A stretch of 64,000 bases of DNA from Xiashengella succiniciproducens (GTDB taxonomy: Bacteria > Bacteroidota > Bacteroidia > Bacteroidales > Marinilabiliaceae): the NCBI RefSeq assembly GCF_023674465.1, contig NZ_CP098400.1, forward strand, positions 1,240,001 to 1,304,000, read 5' to 3'. The notes below the pieces were generated by a model. The model was not told where the DNA came from, made no database searches, and saw nothing but the letters and a program-made list of their open reading frames with translations. A program made the position numbers and the translations under genes. Of the stretch, positions 16,727 through 26,819 are shown one piece after another; position 1 is the stretch's first letter, and each line of letters starts with the position of its first letter.

Positions 16727-19504
16727 CTAGAACCAGTTTGGATTGTCGCGCGGGTGGCTCCTCTTCTCGTACTTCAGGTCACGAAGCATAGTGCTGTTGA
16801 TAGCGATTGAGAAGAAGAACGACTTGTAAGCACCGAAGGGCACCATGTTGAAGTTCATGTTCCAGCAGTGCAGGTTACGGCTAATGCTCAGGTTGGTGTG
16901 AGAGATCTCCTTACGCTCCAGGTTGTAACCGGTAGACATATTGATACTCCACTTCTTGGTAAGCGATACATTACCCGAAAGGCTCACATCAGCAGTAAAC
17001 TTGTAGTCAAACTTCCTGGCAACCGGGTCAAACTTGGCAGTATTGGGTATGACCCGCATATTGTAGTTGACGCTGATATTCCAAGGCATCTCAAACTTGG
17101 CATAGCCTTCATCACCTTCCTCCAGAGGTTCAACATCCAGGACAGGCAATACAGCCTCCTCCAAAGCATCAGGATCATCCAGAGGATTGGCCTCAGGCAA
17201 CTGATTGCTCTGATCGTCGCTCTGGTTGCCTGCATCATCCGACTTCTTCTTTTTGAAGGTATCAGCCCCAAAGTTGAAGCCGAAGCTCAGGTTTGCTGTT
17301 TCCAACCTGGCAAGCCTGTTGTTGGCCGACCACTCAAAACTGTTGATACGTTGTACAGACTTGGTAGTAGGAGATACCTGTACTGAATCCAGAGCATAGG
17401 GATCAAAAACAGCTCCGAAACTGATATTGGTACCAAAGATCTTGGTACGGCCATTCATGTTAATTCTGCTAAGAGCAAACTCATCAGCAAGCATGTTGTA
17501 TGAAGTACTAAAGTTTAGTGCTTCAAGAATTGCAACCTTCTTAAATCCGGTTGAATCCCTGTCGCTCTTAAGCTTCATCTCAAGTGTGTTGCCAAGGTTA
17601 AAACCGATTGAACCCGACTCACGGCTTGAAGGATAACCATAGATACTACCTTCATAGATTGAGTAGTCCTGCTTGACGATTCTATCGCTCCTTACATCAT
17701 AGTACTCCAGATGATCAAAATAGCCGTATTTGGGGTCGGTAAAGTTGGGAGTATAGCCCACGCTAACACTTGGGGTCATCACGTGTCGTATGACGTTAAT
17801 CTTGTCACCAAACAAAGCTCTGATGGGTCTGTAATACGTATAAATCTTTGTGCTGGTACCTACACCAAAGCTATAGTCGTATGCCCTCTGAAAGCCTCCT
17901 ACTGTGTCTGTAACTACCACCTTCTGGGCTTCCTCATCCCAGCTCTTTCTGATTGACTTCAGGTACCATCTTTCATTATAGTTAAAACTTGGAGTCAGAG
18001 TGAAATACTTCAGCAGCTTGAGGTTCATCGACACCGGAATAGAGTGTTTTGCACCGTTTCTCCAGTCATTGCTAAGGCTCTTGGCTGTAAAGCTCAGATC
18101 CCTTTCATGTGTTTTGACCTCGTTCTTGAAGTTACCCTTATATGAAATACTTACAGTCTCATACCACCTTTCCTTAGTACCTATCTTGTTCTTGCTCTTG
18201 AATGGGTAGATCCGGCTCATAGTAAGGGTAAAGTCGGGTATAGTAAGGTTGATAGAAGTATCCCTACTGTTTTGTGAGTGCAGGAGGTTGACCGACAGGT
18301 TGAATGGTGAGCCCGGGAAGCGTTTGGTATAGGAAATACTTGAACGCTTCTGGTTTTGTGCCAGAATCTCAGGATTGATGATACTACCTACATTGTTACG
18401 GTCGAATGAGCTTGTTGAGTAGTTTACACTGGCTGACAGCGAACTGTTTGGATTGGCCTTTGCATCCTGACGGTGAGACCATGTTATAGAAAAGTCCTTT
18501 GATTTGCTGTAATCGGGAAGATCCTTCTCACTGGTTACGTTTGTTATAGTCTGCAGGTTAAAAGCACCACTGTATTTATATCTCTTCCTGTAATTCGAAG
18601 CAGTTTTCAAGCCCCATGATCCGTTAGCATAGATATCTCCGGTCAGTGAGAGGTCAAAATACTGACCTGCAGCCCAGTAATAACCACCATCCCTGAGGAA
18701 GAAGCCACGGTTGCTTTCCTCACCGTAGGAAGGCATCAGGATCCCCGAACTGTAGCTGCTTGTCGATGGCACAAAGGCAAAGGGGATGAACAGCGGGAAA
18801 ATCTTAACATCCTCCACAACAAGGTAGGCCGGTCCGGTAACAATCTTATTACCCGGGATAACCTTGGCCTTTGTCATATTAATATAAAAGTGAGGATGGT
18901 CAAGGTGGTCGCAGGTGGTATAGCGTCCGTCCTTGAGGAAGTACGAGTTGTCATCATTCTTCTTGGCCCATTCACTCACCACATAGCCTTCGCCCTGGGT
19001 TGTAACGACGTGCTCTATTATCGCCTTTTCAGTTTCGAAGTTGTACTTCATCCGGCGCATCGTGTACTCGCCACTCTTATCCTTAAATACCGGCAGTCCC
19101 TTTTCCTCACCGTTCTCATCAATATATCCCTCGGCAAAAGCCAGCGTACTGTCAATATCGAGTTCGATATAATACGCCTTCAGTTCAACGTCAAGGTAAC
19201 TGACCCTTGCATCACCGTAGAGGTGAACCTTGCCACGGTCAAAGATTACCGAGTCCTTTGCACCATATTGAATCTCGGCCTCAAACATAGGTCTGGCCTT
19301 CTTCGTCGTATCGGTACCTGCAGCAAGAGAGTCAGATGTTTCAACCGCTGACGGCAGGGCCAGCTCGTCAAAAGCTGGGACACTGGATTGCGGGATAGTA
19401 TCTTGTACCTGGGCATTGGATATTTCGGCTGTAGTAGCAGCCGACAGGGCAGCAAACAAAAAGGATGAAAAGCAGCTCAACAGCACGGAACGTTTGCTTA
19501 ACAT
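16727..19504 (-). CDS. lptD: LptD-like LPS assembly outer-membrane protein (Bacteroidota type)
   Basis: Outer-membrane barrel that, with LptE, inserts lipopolysaccharide into the outer leaflet. From ATG 19504 (MLSKRSVLLSCFSS, a signal peptide) it has 925 residues. The N-terminal OstA-like beta-jellyroll part (about 70-260) includes the repeated strand YGDARVSYLDVELKAYYIELD, the EKAIIEHVVTTQGEGYV stretch and GRYTTCDHLDHPHFYI. The rest is a long barrel with many Y/F-rich strands. An acidic insert (EEGDEGYAKFE and nearby D/E/Q-rich sequence) lies near residue 780. The frame extends to 19576, but the added 24 residues are not signal-like. Divergent from the amidase gene. Confidence 0.85.
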   Translation of the reverse strand: MLSKRSVLLSCFSSFLFAALSAATTAEISNAQVQDTIPQSSVPAFDELALPSAVETSDSLAAGTDTTKKARPMFEAEIQYGAKDSVIFDRGKVHLYGDARVSYLDVELKAYYIELDIDSTLAFAEGYIDENGEEKGLPVFKDKSGEYTMRRMKYNFETEKAIIEHVVTTQGEGYVVSEWAKKNDDNSYFLKDGRYTTCDHLDHPHFYINMTKAKVIPGNKIVTGPAYLVVEDVKIFPLFIPFAFVPSTSSYSSGILMPSYGEESNRGFFLRDGGYYWAAGQYFDLSLTGDIYANGSWGLKTASNYRKRYKYSGAFNLQTITNVTSEKDLPDYSKSKDFSITWSHRQDAKANPNSSLSASVNYSTSSFDRNNVGSIINPEILAQNQKRSSISYTKRFPGSPFNLSVNLLHSQNSRDTSINLTIPDFTLTMSRIYPFKSKNKIGTKERWYETVSISYKGNFKNEVKTHERDLSFTAKSLSNDWRNGAKHSIPVSMNLKLLKYFTLTPSFNYNERWYLKSIRKSWDEEAQKVVVTDTVGGFQRAYDYSFGVGTSTKIYTYYRPIRALFGDKINVIRHVMTPSVSVGYTPNFTDPKYGYFDHLEYYDVRSDRIVKQDYSIYEGSIYGYPSSRESGSIGFNLGNTLEMKLKSDRDSTGFKKVAILEALNFSTSYNMLADEFALSRINMNGRTKIFGTNISFGAVFDPYALDSVQVSPTTKSVQRINSFEWSANNRLARLETANLSFGFNFGADTFKKKKSDDAGNQSDDQSNQLPEANPLDDPDALEEAVLPVLDVEPLEEGDEGYAKFEMPWNISVNYNMRVIPNTAKFDPVARKFDYKFTADVSLSGNVSLTKKWSINMSTGYNLERKEISHTNLSISRNLHCWNMNFNMVPFGAYKSFFFSIAINSTMLRDLKYEKRSHPRDNPNWF

Positions 19505-19677
19505 CCTGAACCTTATTATGATATTAAATGTCTTGCTACTCAAGATATCACCTGCTTTGTTTTTGATATGGCACAAAAATAAGGTAAAAAATGGTCTTCC
19601 GGCATTTAGCCATATAAAAAAAGCCTAAGCATAGCTTAATCCTCTTTAAGCGGCCATAATTACCTTTCGGCCTCATT

Positions 19678-19711
19678 TTTGCCCTATAGTCTTAGATATT
19701 TATTATTTTTG
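19678..19711 (+). promoter_or_regulatory. Candidate promoter of the amidase gene
   Basis: TTTG at 19678-19681, a 22-bp spacer, TATTTTTG at 19704-19711, 30 bp before the ATG. The spacer is slightly long. A TATTTTTG facing left at 19573-19580 could serve lptD, but no -33 TTG is visible there. Confidence 0.45.
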
Positions 19712-19740
19712 GCCTGGATTTCATTCCAAACAAGCTTGAT

Positions 19741-21036
19741 ATGCAGTTTAGTTTCAATTCTATATTCTCACGCCTGGCATATCTGGGCGCTGTACTTTTG
19801 ATAGGCATTGGTGCGGTATCGGATGCCGCTGCACAGAAGGAGAGCAGGGGGAGTTTCCGAACGGTGGTGCTGGACCCAGGACACGGCGGCAAGGACCCCG
19901 GAGCACTGGGCAAGACTGCAAAGGAGAAGGACATAGTACTGGCGGTGGCGCTTAAGGTCGGTGAATATCTCAAGAAAGAGATGCCCGACCTCAACCTGGT
20001 TTACACCCGCAACACTGACGTCTTCGTGCCCCTTGATGAAAGGGCCGAGATAGCAAATAAGGCAAAGGCCGACCTTTTCGTATCCATACATGCCAACTGG
20101 ATCAGTAACCCAAAGATTCAGGGTACAGAAACCTTTGTGCTGGGTCTTCACAGATCTGAAGAAAACTTAGAGGTAGCAAAGAAGGAAAACTCAGTAATCA
20201 TCCTCGAGGATGATTACTCCACCAAGTATGAGGGCTTCGATCCCAACCAGACGGAGTCATATATAATCTTCGAGCTGATGCAGAATGTATATCTAGATCA
20301 GAGCATCGAGGCTGCATCGGCAATTCAGCAACAGTTTGAGAAAAGGGTAGGACGCCATAACAGAGGTGTCAAGCAGGCCGGATTTCTTGTGCTTCGCAAG
20401 ACTGCGATGCCGGGGATACTTGTTGAACTGGGCTTTCTGAGCAATCAGGACGAGGAGAAGTTTATGATGTCGGAAGAGGGACAGACCTATCTGGCATCGG
20501 CTATTTTCCGTGCTATACGTGATTATAAAAACCGCTTCGAGGCAAGGAGTAATGTTAATGTCAACGGTGTGGATTCCGGCAAGGGACAGAGTGCAAAGGG
20601 ACAGGACAGGGCTCAGCAGGGCAAAGGACAAGACAAAGGCCAGACAGCCTCAGGTAAGGAGCAGACTTCGACCTCAACTCAGTCACAGGCAACAGGCCAG
20701 CCTCTGACTTCGGCCGGGGCTCAGTCAGCGGATAAGGGAAAGGCTGAGTCGGCCACGACAGCCACAGTTCAGGCCCCTTCCACTGATAAGATAGAATTCA
20801 GGATCCAGGTCGCAGCATCAACCACCCGTATCAAGGAAGGTACTGGCCCATACAAACTCTTTAAGGAGGTATGGGAATACAAGGAAGGTAACATATATAA
20901 GTACACGACGGGGTACTCCACCACTTATGATCAGATTGCTGCGCAGTTGCCCGAGGTACGCAAGGTAGTGCCCGACAGTTTTATAATTGGCTTTAAGAAT
21001 GGCGAGAAGGTTCCGGTTTCGTCCCTCCGCCAGTAA
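19741..21036 (+). CDS. N-acetylmuramoyl-L-alanine amidase (Amidase_3) with C-terminal SPOR-like domain
   Basis: Zinc amidase that cuts the amide bond between MurNAc and the stem peptide during daughter-cell separation, in the periplasm. The 431-residue protein has a signal peptide (to about 31), then Amidase_3 with zinc ligands H48 (LDPGHGGKDPG), E62 and H117 (VSIHAN), and catalytic E229 (GILVELGFLSN). A low-complexity linker rich in Gly, Gln, Lys, Ser and Thr (about 273-350) is followed by an 80-residue domain starting FRIQVAAST, like the SPOR-type modules that bind denuded septal glycan. MlaD-like gene 26 bp downstream: same operon. Confidence 0.92.
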   Translation: MQFSFNSIFSRLAYLGAVLLIGIGAVSDAAAQKESRGSFRTVVLDPGHGGKDPGALGKTAKEKDIVLAVALKVGEYLKKEMPDLNLVYTRNTDVFVPLDERAEIANKAKADLFVSIHANWISNPKIQGTETFVLGLHRSEENLEVAKKENSVIILEDDYSTKYEGFDPNQTESYIIFELMQNVYLDQSIEAASAIQQQFEKRVGRHNRGVKQAGFLVLRKTAMPGILVELGFLSNQDEEKFMMSEEGQTYLASAIFRAIRDYKNRFEARSNVNVNGVDSGKGQSAKGQDRAQQGKGQDKGQTASGKEQTSTSTQSQATGQPLTSAGAQSADKGKAESATTATVQAPSTDKIEFRIQVAASTTRIKEGTGPYKLFKEVWEYKEGNIYKYTTGYSTTYDQIAAQLPEVRKVVPDSFIIGFKNGEKVPVSSLRQ

Positions 21037-21062
21037 TCTTTTTATCATCTTAAATTTTAAAC

Positions 21063-22331
21063 ATGCAGATTAATATTCGACGTGAATTCAAGATTGCCAT
21101 ACTTGTCCTGATAGCAGGTTTCATTCTTATATGGGGACTCAACTTTCTTAGAGGAGCTTCTATTTTCACAAGTGGTACCATTTACTCGGGCGTTTTCCCG
21201 AGTGTCGAGGAGATTAACTCAGGTGGACCGGTCAACTACAAAGGCTTCAAGGTGGGATATGTCAAGTCCATCAGCCTTTACAAGGAAGAGCCCGGTATGT
21301 TTCTCGTCACCTTTGTAATCACCGAGGATCTGCCTATCACCGAGGGTACTGTTGCCGAGCTCTACACAGTTGACATACTGGGAGCCAAGGCCATCAGGAT
21401 ACTGCAAGGCGAGAGCGACAAGGTTCTCCCTGCAGGTTCCATCCTTCAGACCGCTATATCTAGTTCGCTTACCGAACAGGTATCCGTCGAGATTGTTCCG
21501 CTGAAAAACAAAGCAGAAAACATGATCGTGAGACTCGATACCCTGTTGAGGAATCTCAACGATGTTTTCTCCGAAGAAAATAAAGAAGGAATCAGCCATG
21601 CAATAAAAGATCTGTATCAAACAATGGACAACCTCAACCGCACAAGCATGGCACTCAATAGTGCCATGCAGGATGGAGGCTCCATGGGCTCTGCTCTCAA
21701 CAACCTTGAAAACTTCACAGGTGCACTCAACAGTCAGTCTGAAAACCTTGCCGGTGCTATTGAGAATATCCATGGACTTACCGGACATATTGCCGAAGCT
21801 GATGTTGCAGGTATGCTTGCCAGGCTGGATTCATCACTTCTCAGCCTTTCAACTATCCTTGCCCAAATGGAACAGGGTGAGGGCTCCATGGGTCTTCTGC
21901 TTAAGGACGAGACCCTCTATCTCAACCTTACCGATGCTACGGCCAATCTTGACCGTCTGCTGGCCGACGTAAGGCAGAATCCTGGTCGCTACGTAAAAGT
22001 CTCAGCAATCGACCTTGGTCGTAACATTTATATCACCGATGATGAAAGCATAGCCCGTGAAAAAGGCATCGTTTTCAAGGTTAAAATCGCTGAAAGCAAA
22101 GAACCCCTTCCGATAAGGAACCAACTTGTTCTTGATGGAGTTCCCGTGTCAGAAACTCTTGACGGCAAAACTTTTATCTACACGGTAGGAGAGAGCTCTT
22201 CGTACAGGGAAGCCCTGAGCATTCTGGACCGTATCAAGGCGCAATATCCTGGAGCAGAGATATATGCACTTGAGAACAATAAGCCTATAAGTCTTAAAAA
22301 AGCCCTTCGTAAGCTGGAAATTAAGGACTGA
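21063..22331 (+). CDS. mlaD: MCE/MlaD-family lipid-transport protein
   Basis: Inner-membrane-anchored periplasmic MCE protein that moves phospholipids between membranes with an MlaFE ABC transporter. The 422-residue protein has one N-terminal membrane helix (about 9-28), the MCE domain at 35-125 (GVFPSVEEINSGGPVNYKGF, VGYVKSI, LGAKAIRILQG), and a long helical C-terminal part (160-310) rich in leucine and asparagine that would form a tunnel or coiled segment. No mlaEF genes are in the window. It follows the amidase by 26 bp. Confidence 0.88.
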   Translation: MQINIRREFKIAILVLIAGFILIWGLNFLRGASIFTSGTIYSGVFPSVEEINSGGPVNYKGFKVGYVKSISLYKEEPGMFLVTFVITEDLPITEGTVAELYTVDILGAKAIRILQGESDKVLPAGSILQTAISSSLTEQVSVEIVPLKNKAENMIVRLDTLLRNLNDVFSEENKEGISHAIKDLYQTMDNLNRTSMALNSAMQDGGSMGSALNNLENFTGALNSQSENLAGAIENIHGLTGHIAEADVAGMLARLDSSLLSLSTILAQMEQGEGSMGLLLKDETLYLNLTDATANLDRLLADVRQNPGRYVKVSAIDLGRNIYITDDESIAREKGIVFKVKIAESKEPLPIRNQLVLDGVPVSETLDGKTFIYTVGESSSYREALSILDRIKAQYPGAEIYALENNKPISLKKALRKLEIKD

Positions 22332-22684
22332 CTTTGCTGTCAAATTGACAGTATTTCGTTGTCAGAATTTATTTGACGAAAGGATGAATTTTTTGTGAGA
22401 GGGGGTAGCAATCCTCTTGCATACAGGGGGTTTAGCCGTCTCAGTGAAAGTTTCACTTCGCCCGCAAGTACTTGATAATCAACACTTCAACCCTAAGAAA
22501 TTTAATTCTTTGAGTATTAGGGAACTAAGGATTTTTAGAAAAATGCAAGTCGAAAATGATTTTTTTATCAAGATATTTTTCGCAAATTTTGTCTTAAAGC
22601 AACACTGAAATAGCGACTTTTTCACTCGAAAATACCTATATATCAGCATATTAACTCAAAATTTTTAATGGAAGGCCGAATAAA
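22332..22684. other. Intergenic region before dnaA, 353 bp
   Basis: AT-rich and without a credible gene (a 63-codon frame at 22417-22608 has no support). It holds two perfect small palindromes, CTGTCAA/TTGACAG (about 22336-22350) just after the mlaD stop and AGTGAAA/TTTCACT (about 22443-22457). No cluster of TTATCCACA-type DnaA boxes was found, so I do not call it an origin. The palindromes could be dnaA operator sites. Confidence 0.5.
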
Positions 22685-24109
22685 ATGAAATTGGATCACA
22701 AAGGAGTCTGGAGCTCGTGTCTTGAATTTATTAAGCAGTCGATCGACCCCGTGGCTTTTCAAACCTGGTTTGAACCTATTGTGCCATTAAAGCTGAAGAA
22801 CGACGTACTCACCATCCAGGTGCCGAGCCTGTATTTCTATGAAATTATAGAAGAGCAGTACATCAGTCCCCTGCGTAGTGCGCTGCGCAACTACATTGGA
22901 GACAATGCCAAACTTGAGTACAGTGTTGTAATGGCCAAAGGCCGTAAGAAGGAGGCCGGTGTGACCTTAAATTTCCCTACATCCAATAAAACGGATGTTC
23001 GCAACAAGGCCGTCGATCCTGTTCAAAACCATCAACCTTCCATTAAGAACCCTTTTGTAATACCCGGAATCAAGAAACTGGATGTTGATCCTCAGTTGAA
23101 TTTACAATATACATTTGAGAATTTTGTAGAAGGTGACTGCAACCGTCTGGCTCGTGCAGCCAGTCTGACCGTAGCCAAGAACCCCGGCAAGACCGCCTTC
23201 AACCCCTTGTTCCTTTACGGTTCATCGGGCATAGGCAAGACCCACCTGGCTCAGGCCATCGGTATCGAGGTCAAGGAGCGGTCGCCCGATAAGACTGTTC
23301 TCTACGTTAGTGCAAACAAATTTCAAACCCAGTATACAGATTCTATCAGGAGCAATTCACTAAACGATTTTCTGAATTTTTATCAGATGATCGACGTCCT
23401 GATACTTGACGATATTCAGGAGTTTGCTGGAAAGACAGGTACGCAAAACACTTTTTTCCACATCTTCAATCACCTGCATCAGAGCGGAAAACAGCTTGTG
23501 CTGACTTCCGACCAGGCACCGGCCGACCTGCAGGGTATGGAAGACAGACTGCTATCGCGTTTTAAGTGGGGACTCTCTGCCGATATCAAGGCACCCGACT
23601 TTGAAACAAGGATAGACATACTGACCCACAAGACAAGGAAGGACGGAATCAAGGTAACTCAGGATGTTATCCACTACCTTGCCAGCCATATCAACACCAA
23701 CGTACGTGAACTTGAAGGAGCACTTATCTCCTTGCTCTTCCTTTCGACAGTCAACAAGGATGAAATCACACTTGAGACTGCCCGCAACGTGGTTGAGAAA
23801 CTGGTTCGCACCCAGCAAAGGGAAATGTCGGTCGACTTTATCAAACAGACCGTGTGCAATTATTACGGCCTTGACGTTGAGTCGCTACAGTCCAAGACCC
23901 GTAAGCGTGAAATTGTTCAGGCCCGTCAGATTGCGATGTATTTCTCAAAGAGTTTAACAAACAACTCTCTGTCGGCAATCGGTTCCAAGATTGGTAAGAA
24001 AGATCATGCCACCGTGCTGCATGCCTGCAAGACTATATCCAATCTGATCGAGACAGACAAGGAATTTAAGAGCCAGATCAGGGAAATTGAAGCACAGCTA
24101 AAGCAATAA
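22685..24109 (+). CDS. dnaA: Chromosomal replication initiator DnaA
   Basis: AAA+ ATPase that binds DnaA boxes and melts oriC. All four domains are present in 474 residues: domain I (1-80, WSSCLEFIKQ, FQTWFEPI), a short linker (85-135), the AAA+ core with Walker A GSSGIGKT (179-186) and Walker B LILDDIQ (D242, D243), and domain IV with a DnaA-box recognition helix (IGKKDHATVLHACKTI, near 440-455). The Walker A wording (GSSGIGKT in place of GGVGLGKT) is usual in Bacteroidota. It stands alone, not beside dnaN or recF. Confidence 0.98.
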   Translation: MKLDHKGVWSSCLEFIKQSIDPVAFQTWFEPIVPLKLKNDVLTIQVPSLYFYEIIEEQYISPLRSALRNYIGDNAKLEYSVVMAKGRKKEAGVTLNFPTSNKTDVRNKAVDPVQNHQPSIKNPFVIPGIKKLDVDPQLNLQYTFENFVEGDCNRLARAASLTVAKNPGKTAFNPLFLYGSSGIGKTHLAQAIGIEVKERSPDKTVLYVSANKFQTQYTDSIRSNSLNDFLNFYQMIDVLILDDIQEFAGKTGTQNTFFHIFNHLHQSGKQLVLTSDQAPADLQGMEDRLLSRFKWGLSADIKAPDFETRIDILTHKTRKDGIKVTQDVIHYLASHINTNVRELEGALISLLFLSTVNKDEITLETARNVVEKLVRTQQREMSVDFIKQTVCNYYGLDVESLQSKTRKREIVQARQIAMYFSKSLTNNSLSAIGSKIGKKDHATVLHACKTISNLIETDKEFKSQIREIEAQLKQ

Positions 24110-24144
24110 TTTTCCTGTTAATATAGGAAAGCAACTATAGAAAG

Positions 24145-24175
24145 ACGGCCGGATTGCGAAATCCCGGCCGTTTTT
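24145..24175 (+). terminator. Intrinsic terminator of dnaA
   Basis: ACGGCCGG (24145-24152) pairs with CCGGCCGT (24164-24171), with one bulged G in the inner extension, followed by a T run. Confidence 0.85.
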
Positions 24176-24220
24176 GCTTAGCCTAAATGATACGACAATC
24201 GGTGATTTGTATATATTTAC

Positions 24221-24228
24221 TATCTTTG
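24221..24228 (+). promoter_or_regulatory. Candidate -7 element for the LysM protein gene
   Basis: TATCTTTG fits TAnnTTTG and is 37 bp before the ATG. No TTG stands at the -33 distance, so this is tentative. Confidence 0.35.
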
Positions 24229-24265
24229 GTACCTAATTTGCGATGTATTATCAAAAAGGCTGTTA

Positions 24266-26755
24266 ATGAAATTCACGAGGCGCACTATATCAGTAATTTT
24301 TCTTTTTTCGGTACTGTTAACCGGACTAAATGGGCAGAACCTAACAGGTGAGCTGCCCCAAAAGATGGTGATCAATGGCAAGCAGTACTACCTTCACGTA
24401 ATTCAGAAGGGTGAAGGACTCTACCGCATCAGCGTTAACTACGGTGTACCGATGCAGGCAATTATCGAGGCCAATCCCGATATCGAAGGCACCCTCAAGA
24501 TAGGTCAGATACTTCGCATTCCGGTTTCCACTGCGACCCCGGGCACAGCCACATCCACAAGTTTTATCTATCATACGGTCGAGGCCGGACAGACAGCATA
24601 TTCTCTGTCGAGGAAGTACAATGTAAGCCTTGACGAGCTTTACAAATACAATCCCGGTACCGAAAAAGGTCTGATAGTCGGTGCCATATTGCAGATCCCT
24701 GCAAAGCCGGAGCTGCCGGCCCAGGGTGTTGCAGGTCAGGCTGCTGGCCAGGGACAGGTTTCAAGGCCTTTGGGCCAGGCTGCTCAGACGCAGCCTGTTC
24801 AGCCACAGGTTCAGACCACACCGGGACAAGCAGCTCAGTCTGCCCAGACCAGGTCTGCTGCTGTTGATATTATGCCCGAGCTGAGCCAGAGGGATGAGCG
24901 CTATATCTACCATATTGTTGAAGCGGGTGAGACTATGTACAGCCTTAGCCGCAAGTACAATATTTCCATGGATCAGTTGCTCGAGTACAACCCGGCCCTT
25001 CGTTCCGGAGTCCTTGTTTCCGGCAGCGAGATCCGAATACTCAAATCCACGCTGGCCAACAACCTGAGCATTGCCGAGGAGGAGGTTAGTAATCAGGGTG
25101 TTGTTGAGGATGACAGGTATCTGTATCATACAATCCAGCCAGGACAGACTCTTTACTCAATAGGACGTATGTATCAGGCCGATCTGGCTGCCATCAAGGC
25201 ACTAAACCCGGGTCTGAATGAGAACGACCTAAAGGTTGGTTCCGTTATTCGCGTGCCCAAGCCCAAGGTTGATATGAGTCTTGCCGACCTTGACCAGAAC
25301 GACAGAAGTCTGTACAGAATCCACAAGGTAAAGCGTAAAGAGACCCTGTACGGTATTTCACGCATGTACAATGTTGATGTTGAGACGATAAAACAGATCA
25401 ATCCACGTATTGACTTCCAGAACCTGCAGACCAGGGATGAGATTCGCATCCCCACAGATGCATGGTTTGCCCGTCAGACAGCCCTTTCAATGAGGAAGGA
25501 TGAGGCTGAACCCGTCAAGGCTCCCGATATGTCCATTTATGATGTCACGGTGGGGTGTGAAAAAAATTACACACTTGGGTATAAAGAACCCATCAGGGTA
25601 GCCCTGATGTTACCTTTTGCGGCAGCTCAGCATCAGTCATATTCTGAGTCAATACAGGTAAGTCGTGAGTCAAGGACCTCAAGCAACCGCAACAAGATGT
25701 TTACCGAGTTTTACAGCGGAGTACTGCTGGCTCTCGATACACTCAAGAAGCAAGGTATTTCGGTAGAACTCTCGGTTTACGACATTGCACCCGACACCAA
25801 TGCTGTCAGGCGTGCACTGCGTGATCCCTCACTTAGCAGGCAGCACCTGATAATTGGTCCAGCACTGGCAGGCGAATTGCCGCTTGTGTCCGAGTTCAGC
25901 CGTGCTCATGGTATTCCGTTAGTTTACCCGATGTCGAATACCAACCCGCAGCTGGACAACAATCCTTACCTCTTTCATATCAATACACCCGACTACCTTG
26001 TATTTGACAAGATTGCCGAGGATATTGTGAAGCAGGCATCAGGAGGCAAACTGATAGTGATCAGACCGACTGAAAAGGATGATAATGCAGGGCACTTTAT
26101 CCAATTGCTAAGGCAGAAGGTTGCAGCCACAGAGGGCCGCTGGAATGCAGTCAGAATGGTTGAGTACCTGCCAACTGCCAACGAGATGAACGATTTGATC
26201 AACCTTGTTGCCCGTGACAGTGCCAACCACGTCGTAGTACCTTCAACAAAACTATCGGAAGTTTCCCGTCTGGTACCCATTCTTTTTGGTGTAAGGGAGC
26301 AGACCAAGGCAAATATCAACTTCTACGGTCTGTCGGATGTGTTGAGGTTTCAGACAGTGGAACCCGAGCAGATTCATGCCCTCAACGGTACCTTCTACCG
26401 TCACTTTGGCCTTGACTACAACGACAGTCACACAAAGGCTTTTATTTCGAAATACAGGCAGTGGTATCACACCGAACCCCATGCCATATCACCATTCTTT
26501 CAGAGCTCTGATGCCACTTCAGGCTTTTCACGCTATGGAATCTGGGGCTATGATGTAGCCAATTACTTTATCTCGGCGATTGCAAGCTATGGTGAGGACT
26601 TTGAACTCTGCCTGGATAAGTTCAGACACGACCAGGTGCAGTTTAACTTCAGGTTTGAGCGGACATCCAACTGGGGCGGCTTCTATAATGCAGGCCTTTA
26701 CAAGTTCCGCTTCCGTTCTGATCTGAAGATGGAGAGGGTCGCGCTGGACAAATAA
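24266..26755 (+). CDS. Five-LysM peptidoglycan-binding protein with periplasmic-binding-protein-like domain
   Basis: Exported 829-residue protein (signal peptide about 1-23). Five LysM repeats of about 45 residues lie at 42-86, 100-145, 213-258, 285-331 and 350-396, each with the pattern YHxVxxGxTxYSxSRxYNV...NP...IRIP. A Gln/Pro/Ala-rich linker (146-205) separates repeats 2 and 3. The C-terminal part (about 437-820) resembles a type-1 periplasmic binding fold (IRVALMLPFAA, LIIGPALAGELPLVSEF, IPLVYPMSNTNP). A wall-anchored sensor or scaffold role is inferred; the ligand is unknown. Confidence 0.88.
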   Translation: MKFTRRTISVIFLFSVLLTGLNGQNLTGELPQKMVINGKQYYLHVIQKGEGLYRISVNYGVPMQAIIEANPDIEGTLKIGQILRIPVSTATPGTATSTSFIYHTVEAGQTAYSLSRKYNVSLDELYKYNPGTEKGLIVGAILQIPAKPELPAQGVAGQAAGQGQVSRPLGQAAQTQPVQPQVQTTPGQAAQSAQTRSAAVDIMPELSQRDERYIYHIVEAGETMYSLSRKYNISMDQLLEYNPALRSGVLVSGSEIRILKSTLANNLSIAEEEVSNQGVVEDDRYLYHTIQPGQTLYSIGRMYQADLAAIKALNPGLNENDLKVGSVIRVPKPKVDMSLADLDQNDRSLYRIHKVKRKETLYGISRMYNVDVETIKQINPRIDFQNLQTRDEIRIPTDAWFARQTALSMRKDEAEPVKAPDMSIYDVTVGCEKNYTLGYKEPIRVALMLPFAAAQHQSYSESIQVSRESRTSSNRNKMFTEFYSGVLLALDTLKKQGISVELSVYDIAPDTNAVRRALRDPSLSRQHLIIGPALAGELPLVSEFSRAHGIPLVYPMSNTNPQLDNNPYLFHINTPDYLVFDKIAEDIVKQASGGKLIVIRPTEKDDNAGHFIQLLRQKVAATEGRWNAVRMVEYLPTANEMNDLINLVARDSANHVVVPSTKLSEVSRLVPILFGVREQTKANINFYGLSDVLRFQTVEPEQIHALNGTFYRHFGLDYNDSHTKAFISKYRQWYHTEPHAISPFFQSSDATSGFSRYGIWGYDVANYFISAIASYGEDFELCLDKFRHDQVQFNFRFERTSNWGGFYNAGLYKFRFRSDLKMERVALDK

Positions 26756-26819
26756 ACCTATCTTCCGGGGCCGCCTACGTTGTGCGACAGCCGGAAACAA
26801 AATTATGTCATAAAGTTTC

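Noticed and set aside
22417-22608. 63-codon frame upstream of dnaA
   Set aside because: No ribosome site, no family resemblance and atypical composition.
22332-22684. Replication origin beside dnaA
   Set aside because: No cluster of TTATCCACA-like boxes and no AT-rich 13-mer array was seen; dnaA in Bacteroidota is often far from oriC.
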